Positions 1-10,025 of a DNA stretch of 64,000 nucleotides are shown here, in pieces. The first letter of the stretch is position 1; each line of letters starts with the position of its first letter. The DNA is from Paracerasibacillus soli. Its GTDB lineage: Bacteria; Bacillota; Bacilli; Bacillales; Amphibacillaceae. The position numbers and the translations under genes were made by a program. The notes below the pieces were generated by a model. It was not told where the DNA came from, did no database searches, and saw nothing but the letters and a program-made list of their open reading frames with translations. The DNA lies in the NCBI RefSeq assembly GCF_034006335.1, contig NZ_JAWDIQ010000002.1; one strand, 5' to 3'.

Positions 1-468
1 GTTATTCTTGCGTGTTTAACTACTTGCATCGGCTTGATCAATGCTTGTGCGAGATTTTTTAACGAAACATTTCCTGGCATTTCCTATAAAAATTATGTGC
101 GTATTTTCACTTTCATTGGCTTAGGGTTTGCAAATCTTGGACTAGCAATTATTTTGAAAGTCGCGGTACCTTTACTTATGTTTATTTATCCAATTGCGAT
201 TGTACTTGTTGTACTATCCATATTCCAACATTTCTTTGGAGGAAGTCATAAAATGTATGTCTACGCTACTACAGTTGCAACGATATTTGCCTTTTATGAT
301 ATGCTTGGTTCCTTCCAAATCAAAATTCCCGTACTGCATCATATTTTGCGGTTGCTTCCAATGTTCGAAAATGGCTTGGGCTGGGTACTACCTACACTTA
401 TAGCAGCAACAATCGGGTACTTTATCGATTACAAGCCTAGAGGCAAATCACTGAAAAAGGCAGGATAA
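1..468 (+). CDS. brnQ: Branched-chain amino acid carrier BrnQ, C-terminal part
   Basis: This is the last 155 residues of a hydrophobic carrier; the reading frame is open from base 1, so the gene starts before the window. The sequence has about four membrane spans, the loop NETFPGISYKNYVRIF and a short basic tail, which match the C-terminal end of LIVCS-family sodium-coupled leucine/isoleucine/valine symporters. The family role is uptake of branched-chain amino acids across the cytoplasmic membrane. A palindromic GGGGTCTGACCCC repeat follows six bases after the stop and may act as its termin­ator. The family call rests on remembered sequence style rather than a search. Confidence 0.8.
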   Translation, partial: VILACLTTCIGLINACARFFNETFPGISYKNYVRIFTFIGLGFANLGLAIILKVAVPLLMFIYPIAIVLVVLSIFQHFFGGSHKMYVYATTVATIFAFYDMLGSFQIKIPVLHHILRLLPMFENGLGWVLPTLIAATIGYFIDYKPRGKSLKKAG

Positions 469-473
469 TGCAA

Positions 474-493
474 CATGGGGTCTGACCCCCATG
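474..493. repeat. Dispersed GGGGTCTGACCCC palindrome, copy 1
   Basis: An inverted repeat CATGGGGTC/GACCCC(C)ATG lies directly after the brnQ stop. It belongs to a family with further copies at 3851, 39815, 40192, 44068 and 46895. Confidence 0.85.
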
Positions 494-548
494 TATGATA
501 AAGATTCAAATGGAATGATTTTTGTTCATTTAAGTTAAAGACAAGACA

Positions 549-821
549 TTACAAGACATCATTTATATTTTGCTGCGCTTCTTGGACTTGCTGACGAGTG
601 TCGTGCAATTGTTCATATGCTTGTTGGAACTGGGAGTTTTCTATCGCTTCAGTACCAGCACTTTTAAGACTTTCTAATTCACTTTCAGCATGTTGTAATT
701 GCTCCTCGGCACGATTATACAAGTGCAAATCAGAGCCTTGTGCAAGACGAATTGATTCTTGCGCCTCTTTTATTTGCTTACTGGCCAATTGCAGTTTATC
801 ATGAAGCTCTTGCTTTTCCAT
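549..821 (-). CDS. Small coiled-coil cytosolic protein, unknown function
   Basis: This gene encodes a 90-residue protein that is almost entirely glutamine-, glutamate- and alanine-rich with heptad-like spacing, so it is probably a single long coiled coil (for example EEQLQHAESELESL). There is no signal peptide or membrane segment. The start at 821 is chosen because GGAGG lies eight bases upstream; an upstream in-frame ATG at 848 lacks this. I do not recognise a named family; short proteins of this kind are common and uncharacterised in Bacillaceae. It stands alone between brnQ and a PhnA-like gene. Confidence 0.65.
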   Translation of the reverse strand: MEKQELHDKLQLASKQIKEAQESIRLAQGSDLHLYNRAEEQLQHAESELESLKSAGTEAIENSQFQQAYEQLHDTRQQVQEAQQNINDVL

Positions 822-1035
822 GTCTCCAACCTCCATAAGCTTTATCATAAATAGTATTCCTTTGCCTGAAAAAGATATGTAAGGCTATCTTTGGATGTTA
901 GCACCATCTACAACGAACATCTAACGTAATATGAGGATTCATGAAAACATGAACTACTACAATTCTAAAGCAGTATATTTACTCCTTAAACAAAGGCAGT
1001 AGCAGCTTCCTATCCAGATTATGAGACATAAAAAA

Positions 1036-1073
1036 GCCAATACTACCGTGGCATACACCATTTTAGTATTGGC
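1036..1073 (-). terminator. Rho-independent terminator of the PhnA-like gene
   Basis: A 10-bp perfect stem (GCCAATACTA paired with TAGTATTGGC) is followed on the minus strand by a run of T, just after the stop of the gene at 1093. Confidence 0.8.
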
Positions 1074-1092
1074 TCCATTTTCTTAAGTTACA

Positions 1093-1430
1093 TTAATTCT
1101 TTTTCACAAATTCCGTTTTCAATTGCATCGCACCAAAACCGTCAATTCTACAATCGATATCGTGATCACCGTCAACAAGGCGGATATTTTTTACCTTTGT
1201 CCCCTGTTTAACAACTTGGGAACTTCCTTTCAATTTTAAATCTTTTATTACTGTAACCGTATCTCCATCTTCTAAAATATTCCCATGTGCATCCTTAAAT
1301 ACCTTTTCATCCTCCACTTCAACAGCAGCGTCTGCTGTCCATTCATGACTACATTCCGGCAAACGAATAAATGTCTGTCCTCATATGTATATTCCGAACT
1401 ACATTGTGGGCAATTTGGTAATTGACTCAT
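1093..1430 (-). pseudogene. yjdM: PhnA/YjdM-type zinc-ribbon protein, one frameshift
   Basis: Read with one correction, this is a protein of about 112 residues: an N-terminal zinc ribbon with two Cys pairs (CPQC near residue 7 and CPEC near 25) followed by the compact PhnA domain (DGDTVTVIKDLKLKGSS, IRLVDGDHDIDCRIDG). Members are widespread and were named from the phosphonate operon, but their true function is uncertain. The frame breaks near 1360, where TGCCGG should be TGCCCGG, a loss of one C. The start at 1428-1430 has GGAG and GGGAGAGG upstream. The break may be a sequencing error because everything else is intact. Confidence 0.8.
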
Positions 1431-1630
1431 GTTCTCCATTCCTCTCCCTATTTTATGCTCTATTTTTAAAAATAATTGCTTATCTCAGCCATATGTTACC
1501 CTATTTTCAATAAGAAGTCATGATAATAGAGACCGTTTTCTCAAAAGTAAATATTTGTTATATTCCTCTTACATTATATAATAGTTTTAAAAGTTCTTTA
1601 TTTTATATCCAAAGGGGATGGGATGAAATC

Positions 1631-3361
1631 ATGACAATACATGTAGACACACTTCCAAGTAAAGAAATGAGACGCGTTGCACTTGAAAGCAGATATCCAG
1701 TTTGGCCACGCAATACATTAGCAACGCATTTTTCTAACGCAAGCATAACATATGGAGACCGCGATTTTATATATATGGCAGACGGGAGAAAGGCTACCTA
1801 TGCTGAGATTTGGGAAAAGGCAGAGGACTATGCCAAAGCATTGATCAATCTCGGAGTGAAAAGGCGAGATCATGTTGCAATTTTAATGGAAAATGACCTT
1901 TCTTATCCATCACTCATCATCGCAACGTCTATGATAGGTGCAGTCTGTATCCCATTGAATACGATGTTAAATAAGGAAGACCTTTCCTATATTTTGACGC
2001 AATCAGATAGTCGCTTTTTAATTTTCCACGACAAAGTAAAAGATAAAAACCATGCAAAAACAATTGTGGAACTTTTAGACGAAACTGATTTTCAAAAACA
2101 TAGCCAATTAGCAAAGGCTATTTGTGTTACAAGTAGCAAGGAACATACTAGCACGAACTTCTTATCATGGGATGCATTTTGTAAAGGGGCACAAGCTGTT
2201 TCAAATGAAACATTGACAGCGCGAAAAGAAGCATCCCTTTATCCAGATGAAGTTGCCATTATTTTATATACATCTGGTTCAACTGGAAAATCAAAAGGGG
2301 TTATGCTGACACACGATATGATGCTACGTTGTGCTTACAGTACATGTTTAAGTAGGGCAATCGAAGACGGGAGAATCACATTTGCTCCATTACCGTTTTA
2401 CCATTGTTTTGCTATTATTGAAGCACTTTTTGCGATGTCCTTTGTCGGTGGTGCCGTCATATCAAGTCCGTCATTTTCTCCATTGACAGCATTACAATTG
2501 ATGGAAAAATACAAGGCAAATGATTTTCTTTGTGTACCATCGATGTTAGTTCCATTATTAAACCATCCACGCGTACACGAGTTTGATTTATCTCATCTTT
2601 TTGCCATATGGTGTGGTGCCGCACCCGCTCCTGTCCCAGTATGGAAAAAAGCAATGGATGTACTTGGCTTAACAGAAGTTTTAACAGGTTATGGACAAAC
2701 TGAAGTGAGCTCATCTGGTGTTACAACAGAAGTAGGAGATCCAATTGAGCGGATTTCAAGTCGTGTTGGGCGACCAAAGCTTGGTGGAGTATGTGGATTA
2801 CCGGAATTTAATGGAAGTACCGTTCAATATAAGACAGTCAATCAAGATACAGGTCAAGACTTACCAGCTGGCTCTGTCGGCGAACTTGTTGTAAGAGGGA
2901 ATACCGTTACACATGGTTACTACAATAATCCCGAAGAAACCGCTGCTACAATTGACAAAGATGGTTGGTTACGTACAGGTGATATTGGACGCATTGATGC
3001 ACTTGGTTATATTGAAGTTTTAGGAAGAAGGAAAGATATTTATAAAGTCTCTGGCGAAATTGTTGCGCCACGCGAGGTGGAAGAAGTTATTTCCAAACAT
3101 CCTGCAGTAAACAATGTCTATATTGTAGGAGTTCCTGATAAAATGACGACCGAAACCGGCGCAGCGTTTATCGAGTTAAAAGCTGGTGAAAACTGTACGC
3201 GTCGAGAAATTGTAGAGTGGTGTGCTGCCCGTATTGCACGGTTTAAAATTCCACGCTACGTTTGGTTTATTGAAGCATCCGATTGGCCTATGACAAGTAC
3301 AGGAAAAGTACAGAAATTCCGTTTACAGGAAATCGCGATAGAGAAACTTGAAAAAAAGTAG
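1631..3361 (+). CDS. Acyl-CoA synthetase (class I adenylate-forming ligase)
   Basis: This is a 576-residue AMP-binding enzyme. It activates a carboxylic acid with ATP to an acyl adenylate and then to acyl-CoA in the cytosol. Visible motifs are the phosphate loop YTSGSTGKSKGVM near residue 213, the adenine motif GYGQTE near 353, the GDIGRID motif near 451, the hinge region GRRKDIYKVSG, and the C-terminal catalytic lysine motif STGKVQK near 556. The substrate cannot be read from sequence; medium or long-chain or aryl acids are possible. The ATG at 1631 is preferred because family members begin close to it and AAAGGGG lies upstream. It forms an operon with the thioesterase 26 bases downstream. 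Confidence 0.88.
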   Translation: MTIHVDTLPSKEMRRVALESRYPVWPRNTLATHFSNASITYGDRDFIYMADGRKATYAEIWEKAEDYAKALINLGVKRRDHVAILMENDLSYPSLIIATSMIGAVCIPLNTMLNKEDLSYILTQSDSRFLIFHDKVKDKNHAKTIVELLDETDFQKHSQLAKAICVTSSKEHTSTNFLSWDAFCKGAQAVSNETLTARKEASLYPDEVAIILYTSGSTGKSKGVMLTHDMMLRCAYSTCLSRAIEDGRITFAPLPFYHCFAIIEALFAMSFVGGAVISSPSFSPLTALQLMEKYKANDFLCVPSMLVPLLNHPRVHEFDLSHLFAIWCGAAPAPVPVWKKAMDVLGLTEVLTGYGQTEVSSSGVTTEVGDPIERISSRVGRPKLGGVCGLPEFNGSTVQYKTVNQDTGQDLPAGSVGELVVRGNTVTHGYYNNPEETAATIDKDGWLRTGDIGRIDALGYIEVLGRRKDIYKVSGEIVAPREVEEVISKHPAVNNVYIVGVPDKMTTETGAAFIELKAGENCTRREIVEWCAARIARFKIPRYVWFIEASDWPMTSTGKVQKFRLQEIAIEKLEKK

Positions 3362-3387
3362 AATGACCAGTTGGAGGAGAAAATAAA

Positions 3388-3828
3388 ATGAGCAAACAAT
3401 GGCATCAACATAACTTACGTGTACATTATAAAGAAACAGATCAAATGGGCGTTGTCCATCACGCTAATTATGTCAGTTGGTTTGAAATTGGACGCACAGA
3501 ATATATGCGAGAAAAAGGTTTAAACTATCGTAAAATTGAAGAACTCGGCTTGCTCTTGCCAGTTCTAGATGTAAATGTACGTTATCAAAAACCTGCGCGT
3601 TATGACGATTATGTAGCAATCTTCACACAGCTCACAGATTTTTCACCTGTACGTTTAAAATTTGCGTATGAAGTAAGAAAAATAGATGATACCGTAGCTC
3701 ATAACAATTATGAAGAAAGACCGTATGGTGAATTACTCTCAACTGGTTCCACATTACATATGTGGGTAAATGAAAACTGGAGACCAAAACGTTTGGACAA
3801 GGCTGAACAGAAATTTATCAACAACTAG
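3388..3828 (+). CDS. Hot-dog fold acyl-CoA thioesterase (YbgC/FadM-like)
   Basis: This gene encodes a 146-residue 4HBT-type thioesterase that should hydrolyse acyl-CoA to free acid and CoA. The hallmark segment is YKETDQMGVVHHANYVSWFE near residues 14-33, containing the catalytic Asp and the GVVHHANY motif. GGAGGAG sits nine bases before the ATG. The pairing with an acyl-CoA ligase in the same operon suggests coupled activation and release or editing of acyl-CoA, but the actual substrate is unknown. A strong palindromic terminator-like repeat follows at 3851. Confidence 0.88.
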   Translation: MSKQWHQHNLRVHYKETDQMGVVHHANYVSWFEIGRTEYMREKGLNYRKIEELGLLLPVLDVNVRYQKPARYDDYVAIFTQLTDFSPVRLKFAYEVRKIDDTVAHNNYEERPYGELLSTGSTLHMWVNENWRPKRLDKAEQKFINN

Positions 3829-3850
3829 CAGCTCTCGTACAAGATGAATC

Positions 3851-3877
3851 TTAAAAAGGGGTCAGACCCCTTTTTAA
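3851..3877. terminator. Palindromic terminator carrying GGGGTCAGACCCC, copy 2
   Basis: A perfect 13-bp inverted repeat around a single central A, with A-rich and T-rich arms, lies between convergent genes. It can act as a bidirectional terminator and is also a member of the dispersed GGGGTCnGACCCC family. Confidence 0.85.
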
Positions 3878-3902
3878 GAAATCCTCGTCATCGCTCACCT
3901 TT

Positions 3903-4952
3903 TTACCCTTTGTTGAAACGAATGATATGTAAATAGATGTGATGTATGAGACCACAAAGTACAAGAATCCATGCAGTAAAGGCGATATAAAACATTACTT
4001 TAGGAATTACGATTAAAAATGGCACATCTAAAGCATGTGATAACTGAAAAGTACTTGCAGTGTACATACCAAGCGGAAACACCATTCCCCACAATTGTGG
4101 ATCATAAGTTATTGGGAAATGATGATAAACATAACGCCAAATCGTAAGAATAAAGAGTAACGGGATCCACCATGTACCCGTTATCCAAAAAAATAATGTA
4201 AAACCTTTTAAAAAAGGGGTAATTTCTTTTAACAAAGACCAATTTTCATGATGCAAGATTAAGGTTGATCCCGCTAAAGTTGTAATTGCAACAGCGCCCA
4301 TGTTAATCCAATATGGAGGAGTTAGCGCATCAAACTTTAGTTCCACAAATGTGAAACGATAAAAAATAAGCGTAATAATATTTAAATACAACATACACCC
4401 TAAAAAATACATGCACAACGTTACAAACAACATCACATCTCTGCCAACTCCAACATAAGAAGAAAGTAGTGTTCCCAAGATAGAAATAGACTGTGTTGCA
4501 ACAGTTGCAATTAACCATGCCCCATTAATTCCTTCTGCAATAGATGGTTTATTTGTGCGAATTGTCACCGCCGTAAAAAACGTATACATAATAATAATCC
4601 ATAAAACAATCGCAATCGCCCATAAAAATACCGACAACAAATAGTGGCCTGTGATCATAATAAGTTGACTACCAAATACACTCGTTCCTGCAACCATTGT
4701 AAAAAATCCCGGCCCAAGTGTATGACTTGTCAAATCTCGTCTTACTTTCGGATAGTAATAGAAAATCCGAATGAAGGTGAGGATCCAAAGACTAGTATAA
4801 GCAACTATATTCACGAACAATAAGAGGATGGCAATGGGCTCCATCCCTAGTAAATGAGAGCCAATCGATAATATTCCCGTTGCCATCACCAAAGCAAAAT
4901 AACCTGGAAAGAGATTTTCAGCTTGTTGCTTTAAAAAGTTTATTGGAATCAA
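3903..4952 (-). CDS. TDT-family tellurite-resistance/dicarboxylate transporter
   Basis: This gene encodes about 349 residues with roughly ten hydrophobic spans and the family opening FPGYFALVMATGILS; later FFTMVAGTSVFGSQL also fits. TDT proteins export or exchange organic anions or sulfite, or give low-level tellurite tolerance; the substrate here is unknown. The start is odd: the only candidate is a TTG at 4952 whose AAGGGAGG ribosome binding site touches it directly, leaving no spacer. Either initiation is on a rarer codon a few residues in (ATT or ATA), or a base has been lost. The gene is a single unit facing the acyl-CoA operon. Confidence 0.82.
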   Translation of the reverse strand: MIPINFLKQQAENLFPGYFALVMATGILSIGSHLLGMEPIAILLLFVNIVAYTSLWILTFIRIFYYYPKVRRDLTSHTLGPGFFTMVAGTSVFGSQLIMITGHYLLSVFLWAIAIVLWIIIMYTFFTAVTIRTNKPSIAEGINGAWLIATVATQSISILGTLLSSYVGVGRDVMLFVTLCMYFLGCMLYLNIITLIFYRFTFVELKFDALTPPYWINMGAVAITTLAGSTLILHHENWSLLKEITPFLKGFTLFFWITGTWWIPLLFILTIWRYVYHHFPITYDPQLWGMVFPLGMYTASTFQLSHALDVPFLIVIPKVMFYIAFTAWILVLCGLIHHIYLHIIRFNKG

Positions 4953-5194
4953 CCTCCCTTTTGAAGACGTGATCTTACTTCAACTAACTTATTTTAGTAG
5001 TATTCGTTAATGAAATACTTCATCATGCACGAGATTTAAGTAAGTAAAAGCTCACTATTTTGTAAACAATGGATCTCCCACACGCCACATACCAAATCGC
5101 GTTCAGATATATTGCATAGTTTATCCAAGGATGGCTAAAAATATCGTAAAGTCGTACGAAGCGGACTTACATGTTTAGTTCAATCGCCGAGAGC

Positions 5195-5222
5195 TTGTAT
5201 AATGAAAGGTATTTGCTATAAT
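5195..5222 (+). promoter_or_regulatory. Predicted sigma-A promoter of the purine permease
   Basis: TTGTAT and TATAAT are separated by 16 bases, about 80 bases ahead of the permease start. Confidence 0.6.
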
Positions 5223-5281
5223 ATAGTCTGGCATAAGTGAAACGGATTAGCATCACTTGTTTGCGGGTGGGAGAGGGAATA

Positions 5282-5305
5282 TTGAAAAAGTGTGATATAT
5301 CATGA
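5282..5305 (+). other. Possible seven-codon leader ORF overlapping the permease start
   Basis: A TTG codon preceded by GGGAGAGGG opens a seven-codon frame (MKKCDIS) whose TGA overlaps the permease ATG by two bases. The permease itself has no good ribosome binding site at normal distance, so coupled re-initiation is possible. The alternative is that a base has been lost and this is the true N terminus. Confidence 0.35.
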
Positions 5306-6585
5306 AGGGAGTTTTTCAGCTTCACAAGCATGGGACGACTTTTACGAAAGAAGTCGTTGCAGGTTTAACATCATTTTTCTCTATCGTCTACATCATTGCT
5401 GTAAACGCAAAGATTTTGGAGGATGCAGGTATACCGCTAGAAGCAGGGATTATCGCAACAATACTTTCCTCTTTTATTGGTTGTCTACTTGTCGCCTTTA
5501 TGGCGAATGTACCCCTAATAATTGTTCCAGGAATGGGGATTAACGCCCTATTCACGTATACGATTGTAGGATCAATGGGTCTGCATTATACCGTTGCTTT
5601 AGCAGCAGTCGTTTTATCCGGGATTCTTTTTGTTATCGTTGCATTCACAAAGTTATCAACTATCATTTCTGATGCAATACCGATATCTTTAAAAGAATCC
5701 ATTTCCGTTGGTATTGGTGTATTCATCGCATTTATCGGCTTACACAAAAGTGGAATCGTAGTCGGCAATGAAACAAATTTTGTTGCACTAGGCGATATTG
5801 CATCACCAATTGTGCTCGCATCTTTTATTAATTTAGTTATTACGCTATTTTTGTTTTTAAAGAAAGTACCTGGACACTTTTTAATTAGTATTATTTTAGG
5901 TACGATTGTTGCTTACTTGTTTGGACTCGTTCAGTTTTCGTCCATGGACTCCGGGTTCATTTCTTTTCACGAATATAAAGATGTATTTTTCAGTGCTGAT
6001 TATAGTAGCATGTTGAGTACACCGTTTTTAATCGCTTGTTTTTCATTTGTGTTAGTACTTATCTTCGAGAATATCGGATTGGTGCATGCACAGGTAAACG
6101 GGATGTTAAAAGCTCCGGAGAAAAATAAAAAGTCGCTAGAAGCTGTGTCACTTTCCACCGTTGTATGTGGCCTTTTTGGTACAAGTCCGTCTGTTTCAAC
6201 TGTCGAAACAGCAGCTGGTATATCAGCTGGTGGCAGAACGGGATTGACAGCTGTCGTAACAGGTTTTCTATTTTTACTATCACTATTCTTTATGCCTTTC
6301 ATTAAGCTAGTACCAGAAGTAGCTATTGCACCAATTCTCATTATTATCGGTGCGATGATGTTAGGAAATATCGTTCATATTGATTTTAGTGATTTTACCG
6401 AAGTATTTCCTGCATTTCTTGTGATTATTATGATTCCTTTAACATATAGCATTGTGGATGGTATAGCCTTTGGTTTTATTGCATACCCACTTTTAAAAAT
6501 ATTTACTAAAAAATATAAACAATTGTCCATCCCACTATGTACGATCGCTTTATTGTTTCTCGCCTACTTTATATTGATTGCTTAA
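5302..6585 (+). CDS. AzgA-type NCS2 purine permease (adenine/guanine/hypoxanthine)
   Basis: This gene encodes a 427-residue membrane protein with about 12-14 spans. The family features are TKEVVAGLTSFFSIVYIIAVN at the N terminus, VPGMGINALFTY near residue 76, and GLFGTSPSVSTVETAAGI near 285, which carries the substrate-binding and gating residues of AzgA proteins. These proteins import purine bases with protons (PbuG/PbuO of Bacillus are relatives). The ATG at 5302 overlaps the stop of a possible seven-codon leader. No purine riboswitch core could be found in the roughly 80-base leader. A strong terminator follows at 6638. Confidence 0.88.
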   Translation: MKGVFQLHKHGTTFTKEVVAGLTSFFSIVYIIAVNAKILEDAGIPLEAGIIATILSSFIGCLLVAFMANVPLIIVPGMGINALFTYTIVGSMGLHYTVALAAVVLSGILFVIVAFTKLSTIISDAIPISLKESISVGIGVFIAFIGLHKSGIVVGNETNFVALGDIASPIVLASFINLVITLFLFLKKVPGHFLISIILGTIVAYLFGLVQFSSMDSGFISFHEYKDVFFSADYSSMLSTPFLIACFSFVLVLIFENIGLVHAQVNGMLKAPEKNKKSLEAVSLSTVVCGLFGTSPSVSTVETAAGISAGGRTGLTAVVTGFLFLLSLFFMPFIKLVPEVAIAPILIIIGAMMLGNIVHIDFSDFTEVFPAFLVIIMIPLTYSIVDGIAFGFIAYPLLKIFTKKYKQLSIPLCTIALLFLAYFILIA

Positions 6586-6637
6586 GACATTTACATGCCT
6601 AAAAAAGCAGGCAAAATAAACATATCAAGCTAAAATT

Positions 6638-6680
6638 AAAAAAGTTCCGTTCATCTCGTTGCGATGTTCGGAACTTTTTT
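6638..6680 (+). terminator. Terminator of the purine permease gene
   Basis: AAAAAAGTTCCG pairs with CGGAACTTTTTT around a 19-base loop that itself contains CATC/GATG; the T run follows. Confidence 0.9.
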
Positions 6681-6800
6681 GTTTCCTTTCCCCTTCTTTT
6701 CAGGAGCTGTTTTCAACAAGGAATAAAATCCAAATCCATAAAAAACCCCCCTGTATAGCAAATGTGATACGTACTATCTATTGTGCTCATTATCAAAAAA

Positions 6801-6843
6801 GGAAGTAAGACAAGCCCACCTTAAGATGAACTATCTTACTTCC
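6801..6843 (-). terminator. Terminator of the RND efflux gene
   Basis: GGAAGTAAGA and TCTTACTTCC form a stem, followed on the minus strand by TTTTTT; it lies 40 bases after the RND stop codon. Confidence 0.8.
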
Positions 6844-6882
6844 CTTTCATCATTGCTGAACTATTCACTCAGCTGCCAATCA

Positions 6883-9800
6883 TTAATCTTCCTCTACGTG
6901 ATTCCGTTTCTTCTTAAATAACTTAGATAATGTTTCATAAACAATCGGAACAATGATCAATGTTAGGACAGTTGAACTTGTCAAACCACCAATAACAGTT
7001 ATACCGAGGTCTCTTGAAATCAAGCCACCTCCACCTGCTCCAAATACTAATGGAAGTAGGGCACCGATTGTTGCGATTGCTGTCATCAGAATGGGACGTA
7101 AACGTGTTGCGCCAGCTTCAAGGATCGCTTCACGCATTTCCATTCCACTATGTTCCATACGAACCATTCTATCTACAAGCACGATCGCATTTGTTACTAC
7201 GATACCAATCAACATTAATAGCCCCATCATCACAGATACAGATATTGTCTCATTTGCTATGAATAAACCGATAAACGATCCAATTACTGCAAATGGTAAC
7301 GAGAAGAGAATAGCAAATGGCGCCAATCCTTCACCAAATGTAACAACTAAGATAAAGTACACAATCGCAATCGCTGCGATCATGGCAACCCCAAGCTGTG
7401 TAAATGTTTCTGCCATATCAGCTGCTACACCACTTACTCCAACCGTAACACCTTTTGGTAAATCTAATTTGTCGATTGCGCTATCTACTTCAGACGTTGC
7501 TTTGGAAATATCATCTTCCAATATCGTTCCTGATACCGTTGCATAATATTCACCTTTACTACGCGCTAGCGTATTGAGTGTTGTACCTTTTTTCACCGTA
7601 ACAAGCTTAGATAGCGGCATCGGACCCGCTGCAGTCGGTACTTCTTTATCTAAAATATCATCAACGGATTTTGGTTGTTCCGTTTGTTCTTGTTGGACAA
7701 TGACGTCAAGCGCGTCCCCATCCTTTTCAATCGTCGTTAGTACTTTCTGTGTTGTATTCTGGGTTTAACATCCCGACGATTTGCGCCGTTGTCAAACCAT
7801 ACTGCAACACTTCATTTTGATCGACTTTGAAAGTATATTCTACATATGCATCCTCTGCAGTTGAAGAAACATCCGCTAGTCTATCATTTTTTCCCATAAT
7901 ATCTTCTACCGCCGCTACAGAATCATTAAGTTTATTTAAATCTTCACTGTAGAGCGTATAACTAATTTCATTATTATTCATCCCCATAGATGAGAAGTCC
8001 TGGCTTTTCCATTCACCTGACTGATCAACATGGAACACATAATCTTCAATTTCCTCACGTACCTCAGGGAAATCCTTCATATCTGGGTCAAAAATGAGAT
8101 ACATTAATGCCCCGTTTCCTCCACCACCCATCATGGCAGCCATCGGATCCCCATCATCTGTGACAGATAATTGAAGGATATCAATATCATCACGTTTTAA
8201 TAACTCTTGTTCCACAGTTTCAACATTTTTTAACGTATCTTCCTTTAATTCTCCCGTTTCCGGTGTATAAGTTAAATACATTACTTTTTCTTCTTCACTA
8301 CCTAAGAAGCTAAATCCAATAAATGGAGTTAATACTAAGCTACCTACTAACAAAAGAATCGCGACACTAGAACTAATAATTTTGTGATTTAGCGTCCACT
8401 GTAAAATACGTTTATACCAACTTGCTAACTTACCAGCCTCTTTATGCGCTTTTTCCGTCTTTTCACCATACAATTTCTTCTTAAATAAGAAATGTGAAAG
8501 TGCTGGAACAATCGTAATCGCCACAATTAACGATGCGCCTAGAGCAAACGTCATTGTAAGTGCAAATGGCATAAATAATTCCCAACCATTCCACCTACGA
8601 AAATAAGTGGTGCAAATACGGCAGCCGTTACAATGGTCGATGAGAAAATTGGTTTAAACATTTCGAGGGTTGCTTCTCGAATAAGCGCGCGTCCTCTTAA
8701 TTTCTCCTCTTTCAAATGCATCCGCCGGTAAATATTTTCAACTACGACAATGGAGTCATCAATTACACGCCCAATTGCTACGGTAATCGCACCTAATGTC
8801 ATAATGTTTAATGAAATATCCATCCAATTTAACAATAGTAACGCCATAAAGATAGAAACAGGAATAGATATAATGGAAATAATCGTTGATTTATAATCTC
8901 TTAAGAATAAGAGAATAATCAACACCGCAATTAAACCACCAAAAACAGCCTTTTCTATCATTGTAAACACGGAATCTTCTATCGGTTCACCTTGATCAAG
9001 CGAAACATCGATATGGAGACCATCTATTTGTTTCATCTCATCATCAATCAACGTTTTTACATCATTTACTACGTCAACTGTATTTGCCTCTTGTCCTTTA
9101 ACGACTTGAATGGCAATTGCATCTTTCCCATTTGTACGTGAAATAGATTGTACTTTCCCAACGATATCAACCTTTGCGATATCACTTAGTTTTACAAATG
9201 GTTGTGGTTGTGTTTCAGAAGGTGTAACAGGAATAAGCATGCCTTTTAATTCATCCATTGTCATGAATTTCCCATCTACGGAAACAGCCTGTTCCCCTTC
9301 ATCAAACTCTTGTAAACCTAACGAAACTGATAGATTACTTGCTTGAATCATTTGTTCTACATCTTCATCTTTTAAACCTAGTTCCGCCATCTTTGCTTCA
9401 TTATACTTCAGATCAACTTCTTCAACATGTTGTCCAGTAATCGTCGCCTGTGCAACACCATCAATCTTTTTAATCTTTGGAAGGATAATATCCTCCACTG
9501 TTGAAGTTAAATCTACAATATCTTCTGTACTACTGCTGATACTTAATGCAACAACCGGCATCATATTCATACTAATTGCAGATATACTAGGCTTCTCTGC
9601 ATCTTCCGGTAAGTTTACAGAAGTAAGTGCGGATTCGAGTGCGCGTTTCGCCTCATCCATATCAATTCCATACTCGTATTCAACCTGTAAACTTGCCATA
9701 TTCGAATAAGAACTTGAGTTGACAGATTTTACATCTTCTAAATTCTCCACTACCTTCTCTATCGGCATGGATACATCTTCCATCACTTGCTCTGGAGTTG

Positions 9801-9962
9801 CTCCGGGGTATACATCCATGACCATTAAATATGGGATTGATATATCCGGTATCGTCTCCATCTTCATTCTCGTACTTGAATAAATACAGAACAGACGATA
9901 ATAATCGTAAGTAACCAAACGGCTAGTTTATTTTTAATAACAAAATTGACAAACCCTTTCAC
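6883..9962 (-). pseudogene. RND multidrug/surfactin-type efflux pump (SwrC/AcrB family), three frameshifts
   Basis: Joined across three frame breaks this is one protein of about 1,026 residues. It has an N-terminal membrane span, the porter region (IPDISIPYLMVMDVYPGATP), GAITVAIGRVIDDSIVVVEN in span 4 with the proton-relay Asp, and the C-terminal repeat with MGLLMLIGIVVTNAIVLVD. RND pumps extrude drugs, bile salts or lipopeptides using proton flux. Breaks lie near 9888 (T run short by one), 8582 (GGGG read as GGG) and 7758. The GTG at 9962 has GGGAAGG seven bases upstream. All three breaks look like indel errors because conserved sequence continues in the next frame without loss. The divergent TetR gene probably represses it. 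Confidence 0.88.
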
Positions 9963-9980
9963 CTTTACACCTTCCCTTAT

Positions 9981-10009
9981 TTGACTATATTGACCCATCA
10001 TTTTATAAT
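9981..10009 (+). promoter_or_regulatory. Near-consensus promoter of the TetR gene
   Basis: TTGACT and TATAAT are separated by 17 bases. Confidence 0.8.
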
Positions 10010-10011
10010 AA

Positions 10012-10025
10012 TGACTAGCCAGTCA
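10012..10025. promoter_or_regulatory. TetR-type operator
   Basis: TGACT-AGCC-AGTCA is an inverted repeat placed at the expected transcription start of the TetR gene, three bases after its -10 box and about 50 bases before the divergent RND start. It is well placed for autorepression and for repression of the pump. Confidence 0.7.

Noticed and set aside
5223..5281. Purine riboswitch in the leader of the AzgA permease
   Set aside because: The conserved guanine-aptamer core (TATA...loop pairs) could not be found; only a promoter and a short leader frame are present.
6953..7546. Long plus-strand frame opposite the RND pump
   Set aside because: It is a mirror of the pump's coding bias, rich in Ile, Thr and Asn, with no start signal.
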